From positions 248,001-312,000 of the forward strand of contig NZ_OX044366.1 of assembly GCF_943846705.1 (NCBI RefSeq): a stretch of DNA of 64,000 nt. Direction: 5' to 3'. Below the pieces are notes generated by a model. That model searched no databases, was not told the DNA's origin, and was given only the letters and a program-made list of their open reading frames with translations. The position numbers were made by a program, and so were the translations under genes. This document shows, in pieces, positions 56,140-64,000 of the stretch (positions are counted from its first letter, which is position 1; each line of letters begins with the position of its first letter). Origin of the DNA: an uncultured Pseudomonas sp. (lineage in GTDB: Bacteria; Pseudomonadota; Gammaproteobacteria; Pseudomonadales; Pseudomonadaceae).

Positions 56140-57081
56140 CTAGCGCGCGTGGGGCAAAAAAACCTCAGCGAATACCTGGTTACGCGGTAAACCCAGCAGA
56201 TAGAGGCGGCGCGCAAAGCTTTCCACTTTATCGGGGTGGCCGCAGAGTAAGGCGATGGTTTGCCGCGAGACAAGGCGCAGTTCGGCCAAAGCAGCCGGCA
56301 ACTCGGCCGCCACCCGCAGCTCGAGCTGTATTTGCGGATGACTGGCCGCCAGCTCCCGCAAGGGCTCAGCCAGGTAATGCGCAGCCTGATCATGAGCCAC
56401 GTGAATAACCCGGATAACGCCCCGATGCTGCTGACGCAGCGCCTCACGCAGCACCCCGTAAAGCGGCGCAAGCCCGGTGCCGGCAGCCATCAGCCAGAGC
56501 GGCCGGTCTTGCCAGTCCGGATCATAGTGCAGCGCGTCGCCGCGCAACTCACCCAGACGCAGGTTGTCGCCGGGCTGAAACGCGCGCGCCGCCGTGGCAA
56601 ACGCGCCGCCTTGGCGGCAATCAATATGAAATTCCAGCCAGGCATCGTCACCCGGCAAGCTGGCCAACGAATAAGGCCGAGCAACCCCGCCCTCGCTCCA
56701 CAGTTGCAGGTGCTGGCCGGCGTTGTAGCGCAACACTTGCGGTGGCGTCAGACGCAAGCGCAGCACGTCCGCGCTCAGCCAGTCACAGCTGTGGATGGTC
56801 GCCGGCAGCCCATCGCGCAGTGGATCGAAGACTTCAACCTGGACATCCTCAATCACTCGGCACTGACACGCCAGGCGCCAGCCCTGCTCGCGCTGCGTCG
56901 TATCCAACGCTTCTGGCTTGGCATCCAGCAACTCGCCGCGCACGCAGCGCACCAGGCAGGCATGGCAACTGCCGGCCCGGCAGCTGTAAGGCACAGCGAT
57001 GCCCGCGACCAAGAGACTGTCTAGCAGATTGCTCGCCGGGGATACTTCAAGACAACGCTCGGCGACCCGCAACTCAGGCAC
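56140..57081 (-). CDS. 2Fe-2S ferredoxin-type reductase
   Basis: 313 residues from a GTG at 57081 with GGAGG about 8 bases upstream, overlapping the cyclase gene by 8 bases. N-terminal plant-type ferredoxin domain with ligands in PYSCRAGSCHACLVRC and a later Cys (LACQC), then an FAD domain (RPYSLASLP) and NAD-binding domain (LMAAGTGLAPLYGVL; LLCGHPDKVESF). Class of CDP-6-deoxy-delta-3,4-glucoseen reductase-like electron transfer proteins; partner unknown. Corresponds in position to PA4331. Confidence 0.93.
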   Translation of the reverse strand: MPELRVAERCLEVSPASNLLDSLLVAGIAVPYSCRAGSCHACLVRCVRGELLDAKPEALDTTQREQGWRLACQCRVIEDVQVEVFDPLRDGLPATIHSCDWLSADVLRLRLTPPQVLRYNAGQHLQLWSEGGVARPYSLASLPGDDAWLEFHIDCRQGGAFATAARAFQPGDNLRLGELRGDALHYDPDWQDRPLWLMAAGTGLAPLYGVLREALRQQHRGVIRVIHVAHDQAAHYLAEPLRELAASHPQIQLELRVAAELPAALAELRLVSRQTIALLCGHPDKVESFARRLYLLGLPRNQVFAEVFLPHAR

Positions 57082-58201
57082 TTAGCGCCTCCCAAGTCGC
57101 CGTACAACGGTCACGTCCTTCACGCTTAGCCTGGTACAGGGCTTGATCGGCACGCTGCAGGGCCTCGTCGAGGTCATCGCCGACACTCAGCAAGGTCATG
57201 CCGATAGAGACACTCAGCCCCTGCACATTCACACCCAACGGCTCAGCGCGATTGAACGCCTCGCGCAAGCGCTCGCAACACGCGCTGAACTGTCCGGCGT
57301 CAGTATTGGGTAATAACAAAACAAACTCCTCACCGCCATAACGGGCCAGCACATCACCCTCGCGCAAGCAGGCGCGAGCTACGCCGGCAAAGGCCTGCAG
57401 CACGCGATCGCCGGCGGCGTGGCCGTGCACATCGTTGATCCGCTTGAAGTGATCCAGGTCCAGCAACGCCAGGCCATGCTGGCCGCCGCCGCGCAGGGTT
57501 TGCAATTCCTGGCCGGCGAGGTGCAGAAAGTGCCGGCGGTTATACAGGCCGGTCAGCTCATCGGTTGCAGCCAGATCTTCAAGTTGACGCATCATGCCAC
57601 GCAGCGTGTCTTGATGGGCCTGCAAGGCAAAGCGCCGTTTGCGCATACGTTGACGCATGGCCTGAGCGTAGCTGGCGAACAGACACAGCCAGATCAGCAC
57701 CACCGCCAGCACACACACCTGCATCAGCGCCACACTCGGCGCACTCAGCTGTAGGGTATACGCCTCATACAGGTGCAAACCGGCAAAACCAGCGAAAGCA
57801 AACAGGGCGCAGCGGACGAAGACCCTAGGCGGCAGCTGAAATACCCCGAACAGCAATATCAGCAGGTAGATCACCAGCATGCTGCCGCGCCCTTCGCTGA
57901 TCAACGACAGCAGCACGGTCAGCCAGGTAATCGCGACCAAAATCTGCGGCTCAGTCAGGCTGGGGTCGGCTACCCGCAGATTGAGGCGGGAGAGAAACAG
58001 CCCGAGAAATAGCAGCTGGCTAAGTGCGGCCAGCCCAGTGAGGGTCAGTGCAGTGGCTAGAGAGGTCTGAAAAAAACCGACAAATAGACCGATCCAGCAC
58101 AACAACCCGGTCAATGCATAAGTGGCCACTGCCATACTGAAACGCTTCAGCAGCAGGCTTTGCAGGGGGCGACGGGTACCCGTTTGGCTGCTAGGGCTCA
58201 T
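57074..58201 (-). CDS. SadC-like diguanylate cyclase
   Basis: 375 residues from the ATG at 58201; a GTG at 58243 would add 14 residues. Five or six N-terminal transmembrane segments (about 20-170) then a GGDEF domain with intact active site RYGGEEFVLLL and a feedback I-site REGD five residues before it. DHFKRINDVHGHAAGD and DQALYQAKREGRDRC complete the domain. Position matches PA4332 (SadC), which makes c-di-GMP and promotes sessile growth. SadC in P. aeruginosa is longer, so orthology rests on position and domain order. Confidence 0.88.
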   Translation of the reverse strand: MSPSSQTGTRRPLQSLLLKRFSMAVATYALTGLLCWIGLFVGFFQTSLATALTLTGLAALSQLLFLGLFLSRLNLRVADPSLTEPQILVAITWLTVLLSLISEGRGSMLVIYLLILLFGVFQLPPRVFVRCALFAFAGFAGLHLYEAYTLQLSAPSVALMQVCVLAVVLIWLCLFASYAQAMRQRMRKRRFALQAHQDTLRGMMRQLEDLAATDELTGLYNRRHFLHLAGQELQTLRGGGQHGLALLDLDHFKRINDVHGHAAGDRVLQAFAGVARACLREGDVLARYGGEEFVLLLPNTDAGQFSACCERLREAFNRAEPLGVNVQGLSVSIGMTLLSVGDDLDEALQRADQALYQAKREGRDRCTATWEALSA

Positions 58202-58250
58202 GAGGGTTATGGGCTCCTTCCCATACTGGCATCTGGCCGCCACTTTACCC

Positions 58251-58262
58251 CTGTGATCACAG
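58251..58262. repeat. 12-bp perfect palindrome between sadC-like gene and fumarase
   Basis: CTGTGATCACAG in the divergent intergenic region, resembling CRP/Vfr half-sites without their usual 6-base spacer. The bases 58263-58464 hold no recognised gene; a TATACT at 58347-58352 may be a -10 for the fumarase gene. Confidence 0.5.
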
Positions 58263-58464
58263 AATGCCTAGTCAATTACTCGGCGTCATTTACCGATCAA
58301 CGACCATGGTTGCGGCCTGACAAGGTGTCCGCCTAGTGCCGTGCGCGCTATACTGCTGCGCCTTTTTATCTTGTGCTCTGGCCCTGATAAACCTGCGCCG
58401 GGCATGCCCCAGCGCTCTTCGAAGTTCCTGCCCTACTCCACCTATAGCAAAGGGAGCGCACAGC

Positions 58465-59988
58465 ATGACCGTGATCAAGCAAGACGACCTGATTCAAAGC
58501 GTCGCCGACGCCCTGCAGTTCATTTCCTATTACCACCCCGTGGACTTCATCCAGGCCATGCACGAGGCCTACCTCAAGGAAGAGTCCCCGGCTGCGCGTG
58601 ATTCCATGGCGCAAATCCTGATCAACTCGCGCATGTGCGCCACCGGCCACCGGCCGATCTGCCAGGACACCGGCATCGTCACCGTGTTTATCCGTGTCGG
58701 CATGGATGTGCGCTGGGACGGCGCGACCATGAGCGTCGACGACATGATCAACGAAGGCGTACGCCGCGCCTACAACCTGCCGGAAAACGTCCTGCGTGCC
58801 TCGATCCTGGCCGACCCAGCTGGCGCACGCAAGAACACCAAGGACAACACCCCTGCGGTCATCCATTACTCCGTGGTGCCCGGTGACAAGCTGGAAGTGG
58901 ACGTTGCAGCCAAGGGCGGCGGCTCCGAGAATAAGTCGAAGATGGCCATGCTCAACCCGTCCGATTCGATCGTCGACTGGGTACTGAAAACCGTGCCGGA
59001 AATGGGCGCGGGCTGGTGCCCACCGGGCATGCTCGGCATCGGCATCGGCGGCACCGCCGAGAAAGCCGCGGTGATGGCCAAGGAAGTGCTGATGGAGTCC
59101 ATTGACATCCATGAGCTGAAAGCCCGCGGTGCGCAGAACAAGCTCGAGGAAATCCGCCTCGAACTGTTCGAAAAAGTGAACCAGCTGGGTATTGGCGCCC
59201 AAGGTCTGGGCGGTCTGACCACCGTGCTCGACGTGAAGATCATGGATTATCCAACCCACGCCGCCAGCTTGCCGGTGTGCATGATCCCCAACTGCGCTGC
59301 GACCCGTCACGCCCACTTCGTGCTGGATGGCTCCGGCCCGGCCGAGCTGGAAGCGCCGGACCTATCCGCCTACCCGGAAATCGTCTGGGAGGCCGGCCCA
59401 AGCGCGCGCCGGGTGAATCTCGACACCCTCACCCCGGAAGAAGTGCAGAGCTGGAAGCCGGGCGAGACCGTGTTGCTCAACGGCAAGATGCTCACCGGCC
59501 GCGACGCCGCGCACAAGCGCATGGTCGAGATGCTCAACAAGGGCGAGCAGCTGCCGGTCGACCTGAAAGGCCGCTTTATCTACTACGTCGGCCCGGTTGA
59601 TCCGGTCGGTGACGAAGTGGTTGGCCCGGCTGGCCCGACCACCGCCACGCGGATGGACAAGTTCACCCGGCAGATTCTGGAAAGCACCGGCCTGCTCGGC
59701 ATGATCGGTAAATCCGAGCGTGGGCCGATTGCCATCGAGGCGATCAAGGACCACAAAGCCGTGTACCTGATGGCCGTTGGCGGTGCTGCGTATCTGGTCT
59801 CGCAAGCGATCAAGAAGTCCACCGTACTGGCCTTCCCGGAAATGGGCATGGAAGCGATCTACGAGTTCGAGGTGAAAGACATGCCCGTCACCGTGGCCGT
59901 CGACACCAAGGGCGAGTCGGTGCACATCACCGGCCCGGCGATCTGGAACAAGAAGATCCACGACAGCCTGGCAGTCGAGATCAAGTAA
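58465..59988 (+). CDS. fumA: Fumarate hydratase, class I ([4Fe-4S])
   Basis: 507 residues from the ATG at 58465 (MTVIKQDDLIQSVADALQ) with GGGAG upstream. Interconverts fumarate and malate in the TCA cycle. The cluster Cys candidates are in MCATGHRPICQDTG, MIPNCAATRH and others; GIGGTAEKAAVMAKE and AQGLGGLTTVLDVKI are typical of class I enzymes. Single-copy position corresponds to PA4333. The enzyme would be oxygen- and superoxide-sensitive. Confidence 0.96.
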   Translation: MTVIKQDDLIQSVADALQFISYYHPVDFIQAMHEAYLKEESPAARDSMAQILINSRMCATGHRPICQDTGIVTVFIRVGMDVRWDGATMSVDDMINEGVRRAYNLPENVLRASILADPAGARKNTKDNTPAVIHYSVVPGDKLEVDVAAKGGGSENKSKMAMLNPSDSIVDWVLKTVPEMGAGWCPPGMLGIGIGGTAEKAAVMAKEVLMESIDIHELKARGAQNKLEEIRLELFEKVNQLGIGAQGLGGLTTVLDVKIMDYPTHAASLPVCMIPNCAATRHAHFVLDGSGPAELEAPDLSAYPEIVWEAGPSARRVNLDTLTPEEVQSWKPGETVLLNGKMLTGRDAAHKRMVEMLNKGEQLPVDLKGRFIYYVGPVDPVGDEVVGPAGPTTATRMDKFTRQILESTGLLGMIGKSERGPIAIEAIKDHKAVYLMAVGGAAYLVSQAIKKSTVLAFPEMGMEAIYEFEVKDMPVTVAVDTKGESVHITGPAIWNKKIHDSLAVEIK

Positions 59989-60004
59989 GCGTTACAGCGT
60001 TAAC

Positions 60005-60037
60005 ACAAGCCCGGCCGAGTGCCGGGTTTGTTGTTTC
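60005..60037 (+). terminator. Terminator after fumarase gene
   Basis: ACAAGCCCGGC / GCCGGGTTTGT stem (one G-T pair), 5-base loop, followed by TGTTT. Moderately strong. Confidence 0.65.
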
Positions 60038-60044
60038 TGCAGCC

Positions 60045-60419
60045 TTAGTTCGGCCGCAACGCCTTGGCCATGGCCTGATCGACATGCGCGCGCCATTCGC
60101 GGTCGCGCCAATCCTCGTCGCCCCACTCGCGCTCAACTTGGCTATTGAGCCGTGCCTGGCACTGGCGAAATCCATCGTCCCAGCCTTGGGCATAAAGTCG
60201 CGTTGCCAGGTAACGCGGCACATCCTTGCGGAAATCATCGAGGCCACCGGCGGCCTGACGACCACTGCTGCAACCCGCCTCAAAACCATCGACAAAGACC
60301 GGCGGATAACCTTCGGCCTGCAGCCACTCACGAGTACTTTGGCAACCGCCAAGCAGCAGCGCAAACACGCCACATGCGGACAGCTTCACCCACGTGATAG
60401 GGGCAGTGCTCATGCGCAT
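60045..60419 (-). CDS. Small lipoprotein, DUF2799-like
   Basis: 124 residues from the ATG at 60419 (an ATG two codons later is possible). Signal with lipobox LGGC (Cys about residue 26), mature part GFEAGCSSGRQAAGG and YAQGWDDGFRQCQARL repeating a GxxxG..C pattern seen in DUF2799 proteins. Preceded by GAGG and placed 7 bases after the stop of a 47-residue ORF; part of a four-gene envelope cluster. Function unknown. Confidence 0.75.
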   Translation of the reverse strand: MRMSTAPITWVKLSACGVFALLLGGCQSTREWLQAEGYPPVFVDGFEAGCSSGRQAAGGLDDFRKDVPRYLATRLYAQGWDDGFRQCQARLNSQVEREWGDEDWRDREWRAHVDQAMAKALRPN

Positions 60420-60426
60420 ACGGGCC

Positions 60427-60570
60427 TCAAGCGGCCCGGCCAGCCGAGCCCAATTGATGACTCAGAGCCGGCTCTGCACTCCAGGCCATGCTGTATGGCA
60501 GTGCCACCAGGGCGAGCGTAAACAGCAACGCGGCAACGGCGAGGCGACAGGCGTAGATAACAGTTGGCAT
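60427..60570 (-). CDS. 47-residue membrane protein, unnamed
   Basis: ATG at 60570, TGA at 60427-60429; begins MPTVIYACRLAVAALLF and contains one transmembrane segment at about 4-28, then SMAWSAEPALSHQLGSAG. A strong GGAGG overlaps the end of the PAP2 gene, whose stop codon is three bases before this ATG (TAAGCCATG). Its own stop is 7 bases before the lipoprotein ATG. It is short, so chance is possible, but position, start signal and composition favour a real gene. I know no named family. Confidence 0.65.
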   Translation of the reverse strand: MPTVIYACRLAVAALLFTLALVALPYSMAWSAEPALSHQLGSAGRAA

Positions 60571-60573
60571 GGC

Positions 60574-61317
60574 TTAGCCCTCCAGCGGTTTAAGTTCAGC
60601 CGGCTCGGAGCGCTGCACGGATGGCGCGCGGTAGAGCACCCAGCGATAACAGAGCAAGCAGATCGTCCAATCGAAGAGCAGCGTCCACAGGTTGTGCGAA
60701 AGAAAATGTGCACCCTGCATCATCCGCCCCAGCGAAAACACAGCGCCCAGCCCTAGGGCGAAGACCAAGGCGGCACGCGCCGCGCGCGGACGTTTGTCAC
60801 GCAGCAGAAAAAACAGCGCCAGCAGCGAAAACCCCGATGAGGCATGCCCGCCTGGCCAACAGCGACCAGGGCTGTCAGTGGCTACGCGCTCACTCAGCAG
60901 CGGGGTAAAAGTCTCAGTGCCGCCGAACTCGGTCAGGCTCCAGGGACACTGCACAGCCGTAAATGCTTTAAGAGGCGTGACAATGCTGGTCGACACGCCC
61001 AGCGCCAGCACCAGATAGCCCAGCGACCTCCGCCATACCCTGAACCGCGTAGGTAACAGGCTGATGACCAAGCCGATAATGGCCAGCACAGCAAAGCCGA
61101 TAACCAGCTGCTTGGCGCGGTCATGCAGGATGTCTTCCAGCCAAAAGCTGTGCCGACCAATAAAGCCCTGACCCGGCTGGTAAAACAGCTGCTCAATGGC
61201 GAAGTCCAGGCCGCTGGGGTCAAACATCAACAACAACGCCATCAGCGCTAAAGGAATGCCCAAGCCCAGGCGAAAATCAAAATAGCGCGAGGCGGCAACA
61301 GCGTGATCGGCCGTCAT
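60574..61317 (-). CDS. PAP2 family lipid phosphatase-like protein
   Basis: 247 residues with about six transmembrane segments. PAP2 motifs are recognisable but variant: CPW..L near residue 120, CWPGGHASSGF (motif 2, PGGH instead of PSGH), and LGRMMQGAHFLSHNLW (motif 3, Gly-Arg in place of Ser-Arg). These are features of membrane phosphatases acting on lipid phosphates or of lipid A phosphatases. A role in envelope lipid modification is likely. P. putida has a PAP2 gene beside colR, matching this context. Confidence 0.85.
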   Translation of the reverse strand: MTADHAVAASRYFDFRLGLGIPLALMALLLMFDPSGLDFAIEQLFYQPGQGFIGRHSFWLEDILHDRAKQLVIGFAVLAIIGLVISLLPTRFRVWRRSLGYLVLALGVSTSIVTPLKAFTAVQCPWSLTEFGGTETFTPLLSERVATDSPGRCWPGGHASSGFSLLALFFLLRDKRPRAARAALVFALGLGAVFSLGRMMQGAHFLSHNLWTLLFDWTICLLCYRWVLYRAPSVQRSEPAELKPLEG

Positions 61318-61367
61318 AACGGTGCTCCCGGCAAGGCACTGCCGAGCAGTGCCTGAAAAATTGAGGG

Positions 61368-63326
61368 TTAACGCTTGCTCAGTTGCGCTTCAGGCAAAAG
61401 CGCCGGTCGCCAGGCAATCAGGTGCTTCTGGAAGGCATAGCTGGCCCCTTGGTAATAGGCGATATTGCGGCGCTGCAAGCTATCGCTGGCGCTCACCTTT
61501 ACCTCATGACTTAGACCCAATGCATCGTCATGCCGGCGCATGTTTTTGCGTGGACTGAGAATCGCCAAGCTGTCGCCGTCGAACAGCCCCAAGAGCTGAT
61601 AGTTACCCAACAGCGCACGCCCTGGCGCCCGGTCAGCGCGCAGTACATTGCGGCCGAAGAAGGTCGATACATAGTCCATGTTGAGCAAGCCCAGCAGCGT
61701 CGGTGCCAGGTCGATCTGGCTGGTCAGCTCACTGAATTCACGGGGCTGGATATGCGCCGGGGCATAGATGAACAGCGGGATGTGGTAATTGGCCACCGGC
61801 AGGTCTTCTTTGCCGGCACTGCCTGCGGTGTGATCGGCGACAAAGATAAACACGGTGTGTTTGAACCAGGGTTTTTCCCGCGCCTGGGCGAGGAACTGAC
61901 CGATGGCATAGTCGGTGTACTTCACCGCCCCTTCACGGCCATCACCCGAGGGGATATCGATACGCCCTTCCGGGTAGGTATAAGGACGGTGATTGGAGGT
62001 GGTCATCAACTGCAGAAAGAATGGCTCACCAGCGGCGTGGTCGGCATCGGCGACCTTTAGTGTCTGCTTATAGATGTCCTCATCGGACATGCCCCAGGCG
62101 TTCTGGAATGCCATATCCGCCTCGGCCACGCTGCTTTGATCGACGATGCGATAGCCATTGCCGCCGAAAAAGGCATTCATATTGTCGAAGTAGCCGCGCC
62201 CACCGTAGATAAACACGCTGTCATAGCCTTGCGCGCTGAATTGCTGGCCGAGGCTGCCGTAGCCCGACTCACGGCCGATGCGTTTGACGATGGAGCGCCC
62301 CGGCGTTGGCGGGATCGACAGGGTAATCGCCTCCAGGCCGCGGTCAGTCCGGGTGCCGGTGGCATAGAAATTACTGAAGCTCAGGCTCTGCTTACGCAAC
62401 TGGTCGAGGTTGGGGGTCAAGCCGCGGCTGTCACCGAAGCTGCCCAGGTACTTGGCGCTGAGGCTCTCGATGGTCACCAGCACCACGTTCAACCGCTCAG
62501 GCTGACCGGGGTTGTCGATCACCCGACGGATATCCTGCGGATCGCTACCGATAAAGCGCGCATTCGGCTCACTGACTTCACTGCGCAGCAGGCTGGCCAC
62601 CTCAGGCTTGGCCAGGGTGGCGTAAAACTGCGGGTAATCCAGCTCGTTATTGCGGAACGCGGCAAAGAACTGGAACGGCCCATTGCTGGCCAGCTCACGC
62701 TGGTAGGCGTTGCCACCGGTGCCGCGTGGCGCATCTTGGCCAACCAGGCCACTGCTCAAACCGACCAATAGCAACATCGCCAATACGCTGAGCAGCGCCG
62801 GCACAGGCCGCAGGCTTGGCGCATCCAGCGCCGCCAGCAGCGACTTACGCAGCAGCGCAGCCGTGGCAATGGCGACGATCGCCAGCAACGCCAGCAGTGG
62901 ATAAATCGGGTAGGACTCGAGGATGTTGTTGATCACCTCCTCGGAGTACACCAGGTAGTCCACGGCGATAAAGTTGAAGCGCACGCCAAACTCATCCCAG
63001 AACAGCCACTCCGCCACCGCGGTAAACAGCATGACAAACAGGCTGACCCCAACCACGCCGAGCAACAACTGCTTATGCCAACGCTGCTGCCAGAGCCGGC
63101 GCGGGCAGAGCAACAGGTACAGCGCGAGCGGCAGGCTGGCATACAGTAAAAAGCTCAGGTCATACACCAGGCCCACGCCATACAGGCTGAGTAACTGCCC
63201 AGCACTGACCTGGGCGTCAGCCAGGTGGGTGGCCAGCAAGGCACTGCGGGTCACCACGAACACCGCCAACCAGCTCAGGACGATGATCGACAGGTAACGA
63301 AGTTGGGCGAAATGGAACTGAGGCAT
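61368..63326 (-). CDS. LTA synthase-like sulfatase family membrane protein
   Basis: 652 residues from the ATG at 63326 (MPQFHFAQLRYLSIIV). Five N-terminal transmembrane segments (about 10-200) and an extracytoplasmic sulfatase-like domain: LVTIESLSAKYLG, nucleophile candidate Thr in YATGTRTDRG, metal-binding FVADHTAG. Members transfer phosphoglycerol or phosphoethanolamine to envelope polymers, or have unknown substrates. Convergent in time with the PAP2 gene; separated by 50 bp, possibly co-transcribed. Divergent from the colR-like gene. Confidence 0.88.
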   Translation of the reverse strand: MPQFHFAQLRYLSIIVLSWLAVFVVTRSALLATHLADAQVSAGQLLSLYGVGLVYDLSFLLYASLPLALYLLLCPRRLWQQRWHKQLLLGVVGVSLFVMLFTAVAEWLFWDEFGVRFNFIAVDYLVYSEEVINNILESYPIYPLLALLAIVAIATAALLRKSLLAALDAPSLRPVPALLSVLAMLLLVGLSSGLVGQDAPRGTGGNAYQRELASNGPFQFFAAFRNNELDYPQFYATLAKPEVASLLRSEVSEPNARFIGSDPQDIRRVIDNPGQPERLNVVLVTIESLSAKYLGSFGDSRGLTPNLDQLRKQSLSFSNFYATGTRTDRGLEAITLSIPPTPGRSIVKRIGRESGYGSLGQQFSAQGYDSVFIYGGRGYFDNMNAFFGGNGYRIVDQSSVAEADMAFQNAWGMSDEDIYKQTLKVADADHAAGEPFFLQLMTTSNHRPYTYPEGRIDIPSGDGREGAVKYTDYAIGQFLAQAREKPWFKHTVFIFVADHTAGSAGKEDLPVANYHIPLFIYAPAHIQPREFSELTSQIDLAPTLLGLLNMDYVSTFFGRNVLRADRAPGRALLGNYQLLGLFDGDSLAILSPRKNMRRHDDALGLSHEVKVSASDSLQRRNIAYYQGASYAFQKHLIAWRPALLPEAQLSKR

Positions 63327-63431
63327 CGTATGATCCCGCTTGGATGAACGTGCCGCAGTGTGAAATGGCCGCTGTGAGGCGCTCGTCAAAACGATGTGAA
63401 AAAAACGTCAACGCCGAAAGGAACAACCCCC

Positions 63432-64000
63432 ATGCGTATTCTGGTCATCGAAGACAACCGCGACATTCTGGCCAACGTACTCGACTACCTGCAGCTCAAA
63501 GGCTTCACCGTCGACTGTGCGCAGGACGGTTTGAGCGGCTTGCACCTGGCCAGCAGCGGCCACTATGACCTGATCGTGCTGGACATCATGCTGCCGGGGA
63601 TTGACGGCTATCAGGTGTGCAAGCGCCTGCGCGAAGATGGCCACAATGAAGTGCCGATCCTGATGTTGACCGCCCGTGACGCCCTGGATGACCGCTTGCA
63701 AGGCCTGAATGTCGGCGCTGATGATTACCTGATCAAGCCTTTTGCCCTGTCCGAGCTGGTAGCCCGCATCGAGGCGATCCTGCGCCGCAGCCAAGGCAGC
63801 CGTAAGCGCCAGCTGAAAGTCGCCGACTTGCTTTATGACCTCGACACCCTGCATGTCAGCCGCGCGGGGCAACCGCTCAAGCTCAACCCCATCGGCCTGA
63901 AGTTATTGGCCGTGCTGATGCAGAAAAGCCCGGCGGTAATTCGCCGCGAGGCCCTGGAAGAAGCCCTGTGGGGCGATGACAGCCCCGACAGTGACAGCCT
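63432..64000 (+). CDS. colR: OmpR-family response regulator, ColR-like (3' end outside window)
   Basis: Starts MRILVIEDNRDILANVLDYL. Receiver domain has acidic pocket ED, phosphoacceptor Asp in IVLDIMLPGIDGYQV, Thr in ILMLTARDA and Lys in DDYLIKPFALSEL. A winged-helix DNA-binding domain begins (PIGLKLLAVLMQKSP, REALEEALWGDDSPDSDS) and the frame continues past the window edge, so about 190 of roughly 227 residues are seen. Sequence and neighbours resemble Pseudomonas ColR, which with ColS supports membrane stability and metal tolerance. The sensor gene colS would lie beyond 64000. Confidence 0.85.
   Translation, partial: MRILVIEDNRDILANVLDYLQLKGFTVDCAQDGLSGLHLASSGHYDLIVLDIMLPGIDGYQVCKRLREDGHNEVPILMLTARDALDDRLQGLNVGADDYLIKPFALSELVARIEAILRRSQGSRKRQLKVADLLYDLDTLHVSRAGQPLKLNPIGLKLLAVLMQKSPAVIRREALEEALWGDDSPDSDS

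Overview
The window is core chromosome of a pseudomonad (Pseudomonas sensu lato, probably a stutzeri- or anguilliseptica-like species rather than P. aeruginosa). Three things suggest this. The gene order pnp-rpsO-truB-rbfA-infB-nusA-rimP-tRNA-Leu-secG-tpiA-glmM-folP-ftsH-rlmE/yhbY-greA-carB-carA-dapB-dnaJ-dnaK-grpE/recN-fur/bamE-rnfH-ratA-smpB follows the P. aeruginosa PAO1 block around PA4740-PA4768 from memory. The block pyk-enoyl-CoA hydratase-ferredoxin reductase-diguanylate cyclase-fumarase matches PA4329-PA4333. The last gene resembles Pseudomonas ColR. Base composition is evenly GC-rich, and I saw no insertion sequence, phage, CRISPR array or integron.

Layout. 1-5.8 kb (+): end of an acetyl-CoA acetyltransferase gene, an RlmI-type methyltransferase, a large DUF748 envelope protein and two tandem DUF2845 secreted proteins. 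5.9-6.5 kb (-): CsbD and BON stress-type proteins. 6.7-15.5 kb (-): a translation and RNA cluster (pnp, rpsO, truB, rbfA, infB, nusA, rimP), with a sigma70 promoter and a terminator-containing leader in front of rimP. 15.8-22.1 kb (-): tRNA-Leu(GAG), secG, tpiA, glmM, folP, ftsH, rlmE. 22.2-32.8 kb: yhbY (+), then DUF4149, greA, carB, carA, dapB, dnaJ, dnaK and grpE (-). 32.9-38.6 kb: recN (+, frameshifted), fur/bamE divergent, rnfH, ratA, a sodium symporter and smpB. 38.7-50.3 kb: mixed genes including a LysE exporter, a 2-hydroxyacid dehydrogenase, rsmC, a manganese riboswitch with a TMEM165-type exporter gene, an M48 lipoprotein protease, a chemoreceptor, a SRAP protein and an acyltransferase. 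50.7-60 kb: central metabolism (mqo, pyk, fumarase) with a PilZ protein and a SadC-like diguanylate cyclase. 60-64 kb: an envelope cluster (lipoprotein, a 47-residue membrane protein, PAP2 phosphatase, LTA-synthase-like protein) next to the start of a colR-like gene.

Functional connections. The 6.7-15.5 kb cluster couples transcription elongation, ribosome maturation, initiation and RNA decay. The dnaK chaperone genes have a near-perfect sigma32 promoter lying back to back with a LexA box for recN. carAB has an attenuator overlapped by a 25-codon leader ORF. The putative Mn exporter is preceded by a yybP-ykoY aptamer.

I found no obviously new multi-gene system. The most useful leads are regulatory or small-scale: the carA leader ORF/attenuator, the one-base recN frameshift, the SRAP protein lacking two catalytic residues, the 47-residue protein coupled to a PAP2 phosphatase, the pairing between the riboswitch core and the bases before the start codon, and the apparently leaderless smpB.
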